A stretch of DNA of 64,000 bases from Haloprofundus salinisoli (GTDB lineage: Archaea; Halobacteriota; Halobacteria; Halobacteriales; Haloferacaceae): positions 2,294,001-2,358,000 of the forward strand of contig NZ_CP083663.1 in NCBI RefSeq assembly GCF_020097815.1, written 5' to 3'. The notes under the pieces were generated by a model. It worked only from the letters and a program-made list of their open reading frames with translations, was not told the DNA's origin and searched no databases. Both the position numbers and the translations under genes were made by a program. Positions 18,675 to 26,090 of this stretch are shown in pieces. Positions within the stretch are counted from its first letter, which is position 1, and every line of letters starts with the position of its first letter.

Positions 18675-18940
18675 GACGAACGGTACGTCACGGAGTACGA
18701 AATCGATTCGTCGGTCGACGCGTCTCCGGTGACCCATACCGATAGGGACTCAGACGAAGTAGACATTCTGATCTGGATACCGTTTTGGTATCGCAATAGA
18801 CGGTGTACACGACGCAGATCGGTCTCCGAGAGCGCCGCTGTGGGGAGGAAACGGACCGCGGAATTCGAGAGGAACCACTGGAGAGTTCCAGAGACCGTCG
18901 GCTGGCCGACTGAGCGAGCGAGAGAAAGCCTCGACGGTCG

Positions 18941-19102
18941 TTACTGCGAGCTGTCGATGCCGTCGATGAGGACGAATCCGTAGTCGCACTCGGTGCAGCG
19001 CCACTTCGTCTTCTCGCCGAGGTGGAGGCTTGTACTCGCCGAGCGGTAAAACTCCTGGCTCCCGCCGCAACTCGGGCAGTCGTGTTCCATTTCGAGGCTC
19101 AT
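18941..19102 (-). CDS. Small zinc-ribbon protein
   Basis: A 53-residue protein with two CxxC knuckles (CPSCGG near 9-14 and CTECDYGF near 36-43), spaced as in a zinc ribbon and similar to small uncharacterised haloarchaeal zinc-ribbon families. The ATG at 19102 (MSLEMEHDC) is chosen over longer frames that start in non-coding sequence. Probably cytoplasmic; function unknown. Confidence 0.75.
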   Translation of the reverse strand: MSLEMEHDCPSCGGSQEFYRSASTSLHLGEKTKWRCTECDYGFVLIDGIDSSQ

Positions 19103-19267
19103 GGTAGTATCTCGCGCGTGTGGTATGTTGAAGATGTTGGTTCGGCGGCGGCCGTCGTCGGCTCCAAGAACAGGAAACGTCGGTACTGACGGTGTCACGG
19201 TCGCCTCGAAGTGCCCCCAAGCCGAGTCCTCCGACAACCTATACACTAAATGCGACGATACCGAGTC

Positions 19268-19482
19268 ATGGTTTATTCTCTCTGGTCGCCCAACGCTTCC
19301 GTGACTGAGAGACGAATCGGAATCCTCGGCAGTGGCGACGTGGGAAAGGCGCTCGCTCGCGGCTTCGCCTGTCACGGGTGGGACGGAGGGCTCGGGACGC
19401 GGAGTCCCGAGAAACTACAGGGTGGGTCGCAGAGAACGAAGACGCGACTTCGGTCGGGTCGTTCGCCGACGCACTCGACTGA
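19268..19482 (+). pseudogene. Remnant of an NADPH-dependent F420 reductase-like gene
   Basis: The frame reads ERRIGILGSGDVGKALARGF, an N-terminal Rossmann GxGxxG dinucleotide site of the COG2085 (F420:NADP oxidoreductase-like) type, and continues to SPEKLQ. A +1 shift near 19421 is then needed to continue with WVAENEDATSVGSFADALD, and a stop follows at 19480-19482. The remaining two-thirds of the expected protein of about 200 residues is missing. The start may be the ATG at 19268 or the GTG at 19301. Confidence 0.7.
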
Positions 19483-19559
19483 GCGAGCTCAGCGAACCGA
19501 TGCCGTCCGCCGCCTCTCGCGGGCGAACCTCTTTGACGGGCGCGCGCCTACGACTGGAC

Positions 19560-19799
19560 ATGTCCATCGAACTCTACGCGCTGGACGGCTGTCCGTACTG
19601 CGAGAAAGTACACGACGCGCTGCAGGAGAACGACATCGACTACGAGACCCACTGGACCGAGGCGATGCACTCCGAGCGCGACGAAGTCAAGCGCGTGAGC
19701 GGTCAGCGCGGCGTTCCCGTGCTCGTCGACACCGACCACGGCGTGACGATGAGCGAGAGCGAGAACATCCTCCGGTACATCGAGAAGACCCTGGCGTAA
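19560..19799 (+). CDS. Glutaredoxin-family thiol protein
   Basis: A 79-residue thioredoxin-fold protein with the dithiol active site CPYC (residues 11-14), the cis-proline RGVPVLVD and the C-terminal SENILRYIEKTL helix. Glutaredoxin-like proteins reduce disulfides; haloarchaea use gamma-glutamylcysteine rather than glutathione. The frame is open far upstream, but the domain begins at MSIELYALDG. Its TAA overlaps the ATG of the adenosyltransferase gene (TAATG), so they are co-translated. Confidence 0.85.
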   Translation: MSIELYALDGCPYCEKVHDALQENDIDYETHWTEAMHSERDEVKRVSGQRGVPVLVDTDHGVTMSESENILRYIEKTLA

Positions 19800-20332
19800 T
19801 GAAGATCTACACCGGCCGCGGCGACGAGGGAATGACCGACCTCCAGAACATGTCGCGCGTCTCGAAGACCAGTCGGCGCATCGAGGCCTACGGCACCGTC
19901 GACGAGGCCAACGCGCTCATCGGGACGCTCCGGCCGACCGGTTACGACGACGTCGACGAGATACTCGAACGCGTCCAGAACCATCTGCACATCATTCAGG
20001 CGGACTTCGCGAATCCCGAACCCGACGAGGACGACCCGCAGGTACGCGAGGAACACGTCGACCGGCTAGAACAGTGGATAGACGAGATAAACGACGAACT
20101 CGAACCGCTGCAGTCGTTCATCCTGCCGGGCGGGAGCGAATCGGGTGCGGCGCTGCACCACGCCCGAGCGGTCGTCCGCCGAGCCGAACGCCGCGCCGTC
20201 GCGCTCGCCACCGACGAGCCAGTGAACGAACACGCGGTGACGTATCTCAACCGACTGTCGGACGCGCTGTTCGTCTTCGGCCGGGCGGTCAACGCCCGCG
20301 ACGGCGAGAGAGAGGAGTCGCCGACGTACTGA
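19799..20332 (+). CDS. pduO: PduO-type cob(I)alamin adenosyltransferase
   Basis: A 177-residue four-helix-bundle enzyme. MKIYTGRGDEGMTDL at the N-terminus is the ATP-binding P-loop-like motif. VDEANALIG and the C-terminal RRAERRAV..NRLSDALFVFGRAVN carry the conserved Arg/Asn residues of the family. It transfers the 5'-deoxyadenosyl group from ATP to cob(I)alamin to make coenzyme B12. It overlaps the glutaredoxin gene by one base, which may place a thiol reductant next to a step needing reduced cobalt (inference). Confidence 0.93.
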   Translation: MKIYTGRGDEGMTDLQNMSRVSKTSRRIEAYGTVDEANALIGTLRPTGYDDVDEILERVQNHLHIIQADFANPEPDEDDPQVREEHVDRLEQWIDEINDELEPLQSFILPGGSESGAALHHARAVVRRAERRAVALATDEPVNEHAVTYLNRLSDALFVFGRAVNARDGEREESPTY

Positions 20333-20450
20333 CCGCTCGCCGGAACAGGACTGAGAGAGCCCGGTGTGTCCGAGATGATGCCCACGGACGCCGGGTTGGG
20401 ACAGATGCGGTGTCTGACGAGACCGGACAGGAACGTCACAACACCGTATT

Positions 20451-20464
20451 TTAGGTTTGCCTAA
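20451..20464. promoter_or_regulatory. DtxR/Idr-like iron box 1
   Basis: TTAGGTTTGCCTAA is TTAGG-N4-CCTAA, the core recognised by DtxR/IdeR-family metal regulators, including the haloarchaeal Idr/SirR proteins. No gene start lies within reach on either strand. Confidence 0.65.
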
Positions 20465-20486
20465 GAACGGCAAAAAGCGTTACGAT

Positions 20487-20500
20487 TTAGGCTGACCTAA
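20487..20500. promoter_or_regulatory. DtxR/Idr-like iron box 2
   Basis: TTAGGCTGACCTAA has the same TTAGG-N4-CCTAA form, 36 bases (centre to centre) from box 1. The only frame following it is a 24-codon GTG-started stretch at 20517 with an RRRF near its start, too short to call a gene. Confidence 0.65.
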
Positions 20501-20618
20501 AATATTCCGAGAGACGTGAATACCCCACGACGACGCTTCGGCGGGCGATTTCGAGCAGGGGACGCCGCGGTCGGACAAGAAAATCCTTAAGTCATACCCG
20601 CGGGTACGACTGAGTGCC

Positions 20619-20693
20619 GGGTTGGTGATCTAGTCTGGTTATGATACCTCCTTCACACGGAGGAAGTCGGCAGTTCAAATCTGCCCCAACCCA
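20619..20693 (+). tRNA. tRNA-Val (anticodon CAC)
   Basis: The acceptor stem GGGTTGG pairs with CCAACCC. The anticodon stem CCTCC/GGAGG encloses the loop TTCACAC, giving anticodon CAC (valine, GTG codons). The T stem GGCAG/CTGCC encloses TTCAAAT. The CCA end is not encoded. A TATA-like ccttaa lies about 30 bases upstream. Its 3' end is the integration site of the element that follows. Confidence 0.96.
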
Positions 20694-20696
20694 TTT
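20680..20696 (+). repeat. attL (tRNA-Val 3' end)
   Basis: TCTGCCCCAACCCATTT, part of the T stem and the acceptor 3' strand of the tRNA, is repeated exactly at 43037-43053. The tRNA stays intact at this side. Confidence 0.9.
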
Positions 20697-20780
20697 GATT
20701 TAAACGCAGAGCGGCGATTTTCACCGCTCTTCCACCTTCTCTTCCACCGAGAGACTTCTGGGTTCGGAGGTGCTCTGTAG

Positions 20781-21008
20781 ATGGCAGTTCGGCTCGGACT
20801 GCCGAGAGACAACTGCAGTTGTCTCCACTGCGGATCGCACGTCACAGACGGGTTCCGTCGCGTTTTCGGAGACGAGGAGTGTCGCGCCCATCGCTGCGGA
20901 GAGTGCGACACCTACGCTCGTCTCTCGCGCGGGAGCGCTGCGGGACACTCCGTCTCGATTCCTGACCCAGAGACATCCCCTGGTCGCCACGGAGGTGAAG
21001 TCGCGTGA
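20781..21008 (+). CDS. Small zinc-finger protein (DUF7563-like)
   Basis: A 75-residue protein with two CxxC pairs (CLHCG near 15-19 and CGECD near 39-43) and the string HVTDGFRRVFGD, which resembles small haloarchaeal proteins of the DUF7563 group common in proviruses and plasmids. The function is unknown. It is the first of four genes linked by 1-4-base overlaps that lead to the putative replication protein. Confidence 0.7.
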   Translation: MAVRLGLPRDNCSCLHCGSHVTDGFRRVFGDEECRAHRCGECDTYARLSRGSAAGHSVSIPDPETSPGRHGGEVA

Positions 21009-21166
21009 CGTTCGTTCGCGCGAGTCGTCTCTACGACGCCAGAACTCGAAGTCGCACGCTCGACACTGACCTACCTACCGCATTCTCCTCGCGAGAAGCA
21101 ACTGATGCTGATGTTCGACGTGCTATCGAGCGCGTTGAGCGCGCCCAAGGTGGTGCCGAACAGTGA
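21005..21166 (+). CDS. Small hypothetical protein (GTG start)
   Basis: A 53-codon frame starts with GTG overlapping the previous stop (GTGA) and ends by overlapping the next start in the same way. It is basic and helical (VTFVRASRLYDARTRSR..ADVRRAIERVERAQGG) with no known domain. Support comes mainly from its exact fit between two genes. Confidence 0.55.
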   Translation: MTFVRASRLYDARTRSRTLDTDLPTAFSSREATDADVRRAIERVERAQGGAEQ

Positions 21167-21405
21167 GAACCGAGAACGGCCGCGACTTCGAAGGCGAACT
21201 CAGTATTCCGGAGGCAGGTGAATCTGGAATCCCGACTGATGCAGTATGCACGGGTTGCAAGCGTGTCGTGGTAAAGCGCGTCAGTGTCGAGAGTCCCGAC
21301 GATCTCTCTGGGTCGTTCCAGCACGTCTGCCGTAGCTGTCGGAGGGTCACCTGGTGGAATGTACTCGCTGTTCTCCACGGACTCATTCGACAGGAGGGAG
21401 AGTGA
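21163..21405 (+). CDS. Small zinc-ribbon protein
   Basis: An 80-residue product from a GTG start, with CTGCKRVVV near residue 29 and CRSCRRVTWW near 56, a two-knuckle zinc ribbon. It overlaps the upstream gene by 4 bases and the downstream gene by one (TGATG). Conserved position before the large wHTH protein suggests a role in replication or its control (inference). Confidence 0.65.
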   Translation: MRTENGRDFEGELSIPEAGESGIPTDAVCTGCKRVVVKRVSVESPDDLSGSFQHVCRSCRRVTWWNVLAVLHGLIRQEGE

Positions 21406-23015
21406 TGGCACACGTCGCCACGGCCCCGCACGAGGTCGAGGGACACATGAAGTTCCACGAGAACGGTCTCTCTCCATACTGGGCTGTCGCGAAGTTGCTT
21501 CACCAGGGCTTTGACGGCTACTCTGGAGAGGTACACTTCGAGTTCGAGGATGAACCGTGGAACGTCAAACTCACCTACTCGGATTCTGGTATCGCACCGC
21601 GGCCGACTGATCACGTCAACCGCGACGTACTCCGCGAATACGACATTCACTGTGAGGGACTCGGTGAGAAGAAGGCCCACTACAACGTCTCTCCCCGGTT
21701 CGAGGATATGCGAAGTCCCGATGATGACCGTCTCTCGATTCCGTGGGAGCCGGGCGGAGAGGGCGTTGACGTAGACTTCAAAGGATCAAACGTCGAGCCC
21801 GAGAAGTACCCGCCGCATCTCCGTGCTGCATTTCGTGCGCTCGCTGACGAGGCCGCGATGATGGTCCGTCGCGACTACTTCACCGAGCTTCACGACTCGT
21901 CGAACATCTACACGTACGAGCGGTACGTCCGCATCTCGCGCGACATGTCGATGAAGTTGGTTCGTTCTGGAGGGACGTTTTATCGTCTGTTCTTCCTACT
22001 CTCGTCCGAGGAAGGGACGAAGTGGGTGTTTGCCGGAGACAACGAGGAGATCATCGGGAAGAACCACCGGCTGAAGCTCTGGCCCGAGGCTGCCTCGATG
22101 GTGATTCCGACGCACTCTCGCGGAAAGCAGCTGAAGTGCTACCATCCGAAGTATGTCCGAAACGAGGAGACCGACAAAGACGCTCTTAGTTCGCCGAAGT
22201 TCGGTGTCTTGCTGAAGAAGGCGTTCAACGACGGCAAGGCATTCTCGTGGGACGAGCACCGAGACCTCCGACACGAGATAGAGGAGACTCTCGTCAACGT
22301 GCTCTCTTGGGCTGGGATTCCTGTTCAGCCTGGTGCACCTGGAACGTTCATTGAAGACGATCACTTCGTCCCGGAAGAGTCGGACGTCCGAATCTCACGC
22401 TACGATAACCCAGCGCCGGAAATCGAAGCCACCCAAGAAGCGCTCATTCTGAAAACGATGCGTGATATCTCCGATGGTGCAGAGTCGATGGTGTTCGAGC
22501 TGGCTACCGACGGTGGCCGTCACTACGATGATCTCGCTGACGAGATGGGCGTCAGCACGTCGAGCATCTACCGCTGGCTGTCGGAACTAGGAGACGTGAT
22601 CCGCAACGAGAACGGGAAGTTCGAACTTCGCTCGATGAAGTTCAAGCAAGAGATTGCCGCGATTGCGGAACGAACTGAACGCGCGGTTCGGAAGGGTGCG
22701 GACAGCGTTGCACGTCTCGCCAACCAGCAGGCCCGAGAGGAGCGAGACGGTGCGTTGCAGAAGTGGATGAACAAGTGGGGTGTGGAACTCGCTCAGAGCG
22801 ATGACGACGCTCTCAACGGCTTCAGAATCGGAACGCTGGTTTCGGAGATGAAATCGGACCCGGTACTGCCGTATCTCGGTGAAGCGTTACGCGAGGGTCT
22901 CGAAGCGTGGACAAATGTAGGCCGCGACCGACTGGTCTTCGAGAAGATGATGTTCGAGTCGTCAGCGGACGACGAAGATTGGTTTACTCGACGGGCCGGG
23001 GACTGGATCGGCTGA
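21405..23015 (+). CDS. Large wHTH protein (DUF7845-like), putative replication protein
   Basis: A 536-residue protein resembling the DUF7845 type found in haloarchaeal plasmids and proviruses. The N-terminal 370 residues show no recognised fold. A winged helix-turn-helix follows near 380-430 (YDDLADEMGVSTSSIYRWLSELG), then a charged helical segment (about 435-480). The place at the end of the early cascade, opposite the virion operon, is where pleolipoviruses carry their replication gene, so a replication or early regulatory role is inferred. The ATG at 21405 overlaps the preceding stop. Confidence 0.7.
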   Translation: MAHVATAPHEVEGHMKFHENGLSPYWAVAKLLHQGFDGYSGEVHFEFEDEPWNVKLTYSDSGIAPRPTDHVNRDVLREYDIHCEGLGEKKAHYNVSPRFEDMRSPDDDRLSIPWEPGGEGVDVDFKGSNVEPEKYPPHLRAAFRALADEAAMMVRRDYFTELHDSSNIYTYERYVRISRDMSMKLVRSGGTFYRLFFLLSSEEGTKWVFAGDNEEIIGKNHRLKLWPEAASMVIPTHSRGKQLKCYHPKYVRNEETDKDALSSPKFGVLLKKAFNDGKAFSWDEHRDLRHEIEETLVNVLSWAGIPVQPGAPGTFIEDDHFVPEESDVRISRYDNPAPEIEATQEALILKTMRDISDGAESMVFELATDGGRHYDDLADEMGVSTSSIYRWLSELGDVIRNENGKFELRSMKFKQEIAAIAERTERAVRKGADSVARLANQQAREERDGALQKWMNKWGVELAQSDDDALNGFRIGTLVSEMKSDPVLPYLGEALREGLEAWTNVGRDRLVFEKMMFESSADDEDWFTRRAGDWIG

Positions 23016-23027
23016 CCGGCCGTCACC

Positions 23028-23207
23028 GTGAGTGGCAACACTCTCGAATCGTCGAAGACGCGGCAACTCCTTCCTGATTTTCCCGTCACAATGGCCGAAC
23101 CACAGTTTCGAGTAGAACGGTGTTCACCGGAGATCGCGCGTAATCACCTTGAAGCCGGTCGGGTCGTTCCTGCCAAGCAGGAACATCCCCTTAGGGAGTG
23201 TGCCTAA
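23028..23207 (+). CDS. Possible small ORF ending inside a hairpin
   Basis: A GTG-started frame of 59 codons (inner ATG at 23091, 38 codons) begins 12 bases after the wHTH gene. No domain is recognised (MAEPQFRVERCSPEIARNHL). Its stop lies in the right arm of the inverted repeat at 23188-23210. Low certainty. Confidence 0.3.
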   Translation: MSGNTLESSKTRQLLPDFPVTMAEPQFRVERCSPEIARNHLEAGRVVPAKQEHPLRECA

Positions 23208-23210
23208 GGG
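23188..23210. other. Perfect 8-bp hairpin after the putative replication gene
   Basis: CCCTTAGG-GAGTGTG-CCTAAGGG, followed by gcactgctgaaaaaatt. It could be a terminator, a protein-binding palindrome or part of a replication origin. No T-run follows on the plus strand. Confidence 0.5.
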
Positions 23211-23340
23211 CACTGCTGAAAAAATTACCCCACCCCGCGGCGGTTGTCGAGACATTGCAAGCGAACCGGGGGTTGCTGTGTCGCGGAGTTTCTTGAACCA
23301 TATTTATTAACACACTGCTCAACACATTGAACAATCAACT

Positions 23341-24021
23341 ATGCCCTCTCGACGCTCCATTCTCACTACCTGTAGTCTCGCAGCTAGCGCATCGCTTGCT
23401 GGCTGTTCTACAATATCCTCTCCACCAGGCAGTGATGCAGTGATTCGGAGCGATGGGTTTGATTTACCGGATCCAGAATCCGACCCTGTTGTTGTACGGG
23501 CCGAGACAGATTCTGGTGAGGATAGCTGTCCAGAGGGTCTTCTCCAGACTAGCGCCCGCATTCACGAGGTACGCCGTCCAGATGAAGATGGGCCTAATCA
23601 GATGCTCTTAGTGACGAAGCACAACGTCATCACGGGGAATAGTGGATGTGGTTCTGGGTGGGGGCAAACAGGAATTACAATCCATCACGACTGGCAGAAA
23701 GATAGCTTCCCTTTTGCTGCGAATATCACAGACATGGGCTCAAATGTTGTCTACACTGATGATTCCGATAAAAAGACGGCAACATTGGAGAAACAAGATG
23801 GAGGAAAGAATGGATATTGGCAGGTTCACTTGACACCACCTTGGAAGAGTTCGGGTACTTTCTATTTTGTCTCGGTGTTCACTAACACGGATACACTGAG
23901 TGAGGGTGATGTCTTAGCAAAGGCTCGTGCAGAGTCAAAGGTTCGGAAGGGCTGGTTCGGTGGCAATGACGTACTCAAGACCGAGACTACTCTTAGGTAC
24001 GGAGACACCGACAGGAGTTAG
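23341..24021 (+). CDS. Tat-exported lipoprotein, function unknown
   Basis: A 226-residue protein with an N-terminal twin-arginine signal (PSRRSILTTC) and a lipobox LAGC, so it is probably a membrane-anchored lipoprotein outside the cell. The mature part is polar with several cysteines (SCPEG, SGCGSG) and no recognised domain. A clear TATA box (atatttatt) lies about 28 bases before the ATG. It is more A+T-rich than the virion genes and monocistronic, like a lysogenic-conversion gene. Superinfection exclusion is one possible role (inference). Confidence 0.75.
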   Translation: MPSRRSILTTCSLAASASLAGCSTISSPPGSDAVIRSDGFDLPDPESDPVVVRAETDSGEDSCPEGLLQTSARIHEVRRPDEDGPNQMLLVTKHNVITGNSGCGSGWGQTGITIHHDWQKDSFPFAANITDMGSNVVYTDDSDKKTATLEKQDGGKNGYWQVHLTPPWKSSGTFYFVSVFTNTDTLSEGDVLAKARAESKVRKGWFGGNDVLKTETTLRYGDTDRS

Positions 24022-24041
24022 CTTACTATTCGCTCTCGACC

Positions 24042-24359
24042 TCATGCAGGTCTCCAAGAGATCACAGCAGCGAATCCGTTCGACGTAGAGAAATACCAAG
24101 CGAAGTAGAGCATAGCGACACTCACGAACGAGAGAGCTGAGATCGCACATGCAGTAGTCGTTTCTCTGAGAGTCCAGTCTCTCGAAAACCCATATCCACA
24201 GACTGCAATCACAAGAGAAACGAGTGCTATTGCTGGGACAGTCATTCCGTAGCCCCAGAACCCAATCCAGTAGGTGAATTCGTTGACTAGCCCGACTCCG
24301 ATGAGGCTCCAGACCGCTCCAGCCAAAATGCTAGAAAGCACCCGTTGTGAGAGCTCCAT
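24042..24359 (-). CDS. Small integral membrane protein
   Basis: A 105-residue protein with three predicted membrane helices (about 9-31, 36-58 and 70-92). No family is recognised. A TATA-like ttatatcgg lies about 27 bases upstream on the minus strand. Convergent with the lipoprotein gene, 20 bases apart. Confidence 0.65.
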   Translation of the reverse strand: MELSQRVLSSILAGAVWSLIGVGLVNEFTYWIGFWGYGMTVPAIALVSLVIAVCGYGFSRDWTLRETTTACAISALSFVSVAMLYFAWYFSTSNGFAAVISWRPA

Positions 24360-24394
24360 ACTGAGACGAGATTTACTGCCGATATAATTCTATT

Positions 24395-24778
24395 CTAACC
24401 GAATATCTCCGAAATACCTATTTTCGCCTGTTGGGTCTCACGGTGAGCACCTCCACCATGCCACGTCAACAGTGGCAACTTCGACGAATGAATCATCTGT
24501 GTTCTCAGTACAGAGATTCCTTGGCCTCGTGGTTTGTAGACTCCGAACACATACACACCATTCTGTCGCCGAAGCTTCTCGTGGTACTTACGGTAGAGTT
24601 TGAACGTCCCTGGCTGCCCATCGGCATGGCGATGCATCGTCGCCTTCACCTCGACCGATGTTCCGTCCCGATCTACCGCATCACGCCACGATGCTCGCGC
24701 CGGTTCGAGACGATACTTCTCGAAGGCTTTCCGTTCGAAGAGCGTCCCGTAGTGGTTCGCCCGATGCGATCGACTCAT
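24395..24778 (-). CDS. PD-(D/E)XK nuclease-like protein (Holliday-junction-resolvase type)
   Basis: A 127-residue protein with an N-terminal RANHYGTLFERKAFEKY (the conserved Glu helix), then DAVDRDGTSVEVKATMHR, the D-(x)n-E-V-K core of PD-(D/E)XK nucleases, followed by a Hjc-like YVFGVY strand. Such single-domain proteins resolve or cut branched DNA; the substrate is not known here. It has its own TATA box (tatatataag) about 25 bases upstream, downstream of the ATPase gene. Confidence 0.7.
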   Translation of the reverse strand: MSRSHRANHYGTLFERKAFEKYRLEPARASWRDAVDRDGTSVEVKATMHRHADGQPGTFKLYRKYHEKLRRQNGVYVFGVYKPRGQGISVLRTQMIHSSKLPLLTWHGGGAHRETQQAKIGISEIFG

Positions 24779-24794
24779 ACGCGCCCCGCGTGCG

Positions 24795-24806
24795 TCTTAT
24801 ATATAC
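24795..24806 (-). promoter_or_regulatory. TATA box for the nuclease-like gene
   Basis: cttatatataca (read tgtatatataag on the minus strand) is centred about 22 bases upstream of the ATG at 24778. It is the strongest TATA-like sequence in the element. Confidence 0.55.
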
Positions 24807-24929
24807 ACTCCTCGCCACTCTCGTCGGGAACGGTCCGGCCCATCATGGCCGTCCCGACCGAAGGGAGGGAATGACTGCATGGGCTAACAAGGGGATTGTA
24901 TCCGTATCCACCTATCCACCTCAACGCAG

Positions 24930-26090
24930 TCATGCGATTACCTCCTCGACTTTGGAAAGTGTTTCTCGGTGCAATCCATCCTCGCGGAACTCTCGCCATC
25001 GAGAACCGACCCATCCGTGACTGTACGGCACGTATTTGGCGGTTTCACGGTTCGTCAGTCCTTCCTCTTTGCACCGGATGACCGTCCAAATCGCTGTGTT
25101 CCGAATAGCGTCATTGGCTCCCATAGTATCCGAGTCCTCGAATTCAGACCACGACCACGAGGACGCTTCCTTCGTGTTGAACCGCCAGTCTGTTGGTGGA
25201 ATTCCCTCGATCTCGAACTGGATATCTGCGATTTGGCCGCCTTTGATGCTGTCTGCGACGATTGCCTTTTTCTTCGAGACCTTCTTGACGATGGTTCCGA
25301 CTCGCCAGAGCAGCGGGTGTATCGAACGCTCTCCGTGTGCGATGTAGATGAGACAGCCGCCGTACTTGCGGATCTTGTAAACCAACGGAGCCATTTTCAT
25401 CCGAGTCTCGTAGCCTTGGGCACCGACGCCGCTCGCCGCACTGCTAAACTCGTCTCCGAAGAACAGTTTCGGCCTCTGTGAGTGACACAGCGGGTCTCCG
25501 TCCTGTTTCACCCACTCCATCAACGTCCCGTAGTTGGGTATCCAGCCGTCCTGGACATCGCCTTCGTCGTCGACCCATCGCTTCTTCTCCTGGAGGCTCT
25601 GGATATTCGTTCCAATGAGTGCGTCCTGCGATTGGTGTTCTAACCAACGCTGACCGAGGAGACACGCGAAATCGGTCTTCCCTTTCCCCATCTCGCCGAG
25701 TACGACGATGACCGGAGCTGGTCCGGTGATGAGATCGTCGACTTTCCCGATAGCCTTCAGTCCGGAAACGTCTGCTCGTTGCTGCTGATCTCCGGTGAGA
25801 TGCTTGAGGGTCGGCATGTCACCAGCGTCGAGCGCAGTTCGTGCGGTTTCAGTCGCTGCGATACGCTGCAACTGCTGCATCTCTCGGAGGTCTTTCGCTT
25901 CCGCGGGCATCTTCCCCGGTCTGTTCATCGCCTCAGGGTCGTAGTGAGACGCTGTGACCGCCATATAACGACTCACTCGCTCATCTCGGACGATACCCGC
26001 GAACGGATAGGAGTCCGGGTCTCGAACACCGTAGCCGTCCTGATGCTCGCGGTACTGTGCTGGAGTGTATACGTCGTTGTCGTCAGTCAT
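24930..26090 (-). CDS. Pleolipovirus VP8-like P-loop ATPase
   Basis: A 386-residue NTPase. Walker A is GEMGKGKT (132-139) and the Walker B-like strand is KLFFGDE (208-214). A sensor-like YIAHGERS follows, and the last 60 residues form a helix-turn-helix (LTNRETAKYVPYSHGWVGSRW). Pleolipoviruses encode a putative ATPase of this kind as the last gene of the virion block, thought to act in assembly or genome handling. It overlaps the upstream membrane-protein gene by 8 bases. Orthology is inferred from motif order and position. Confidence 0.8.
   Translation of the reverse strand: MTDDNDVYTPAQYREHQDGYGVRDPDSYPFAGIVRDERVSRYMAVTASHYDPEAMNRPGKMPAEAKDLREMQQLQRIAATETARTALDAGDMPTLKHLTGDQQQRADVSGLKAIGKVDDLITGPAPVIVVLGEMGKGKTDFACLLGQRWLEHQSQDALIGTNIQSLQEKKRWVDDEGDVQDGWIPNYGTLMEWVKQDGDPLCHSQRPKLFFGDEFSSAASGVGAQGYETRMKMAPLVYKIRKYGGCLIYIAHGERSIHPLLWRVGTIVKKVSKKKAIVADSIKGGQIADIQFEIEGIPPTDWRFNTKEASSWSWSEFEDSDTMGANDAIRNTAIWTVIRCKEEGLTNRETAKYVPYSHGWVGSRWREFREDGLHRETLSKVEEVIA

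Noticed and set aside
20517-20591. A 24-codon GTG frame after the iron boxes, with RRRF
   Set aside because: It is too short and has no hydrophobic segment; kept only as a hint in the iron-box finding.
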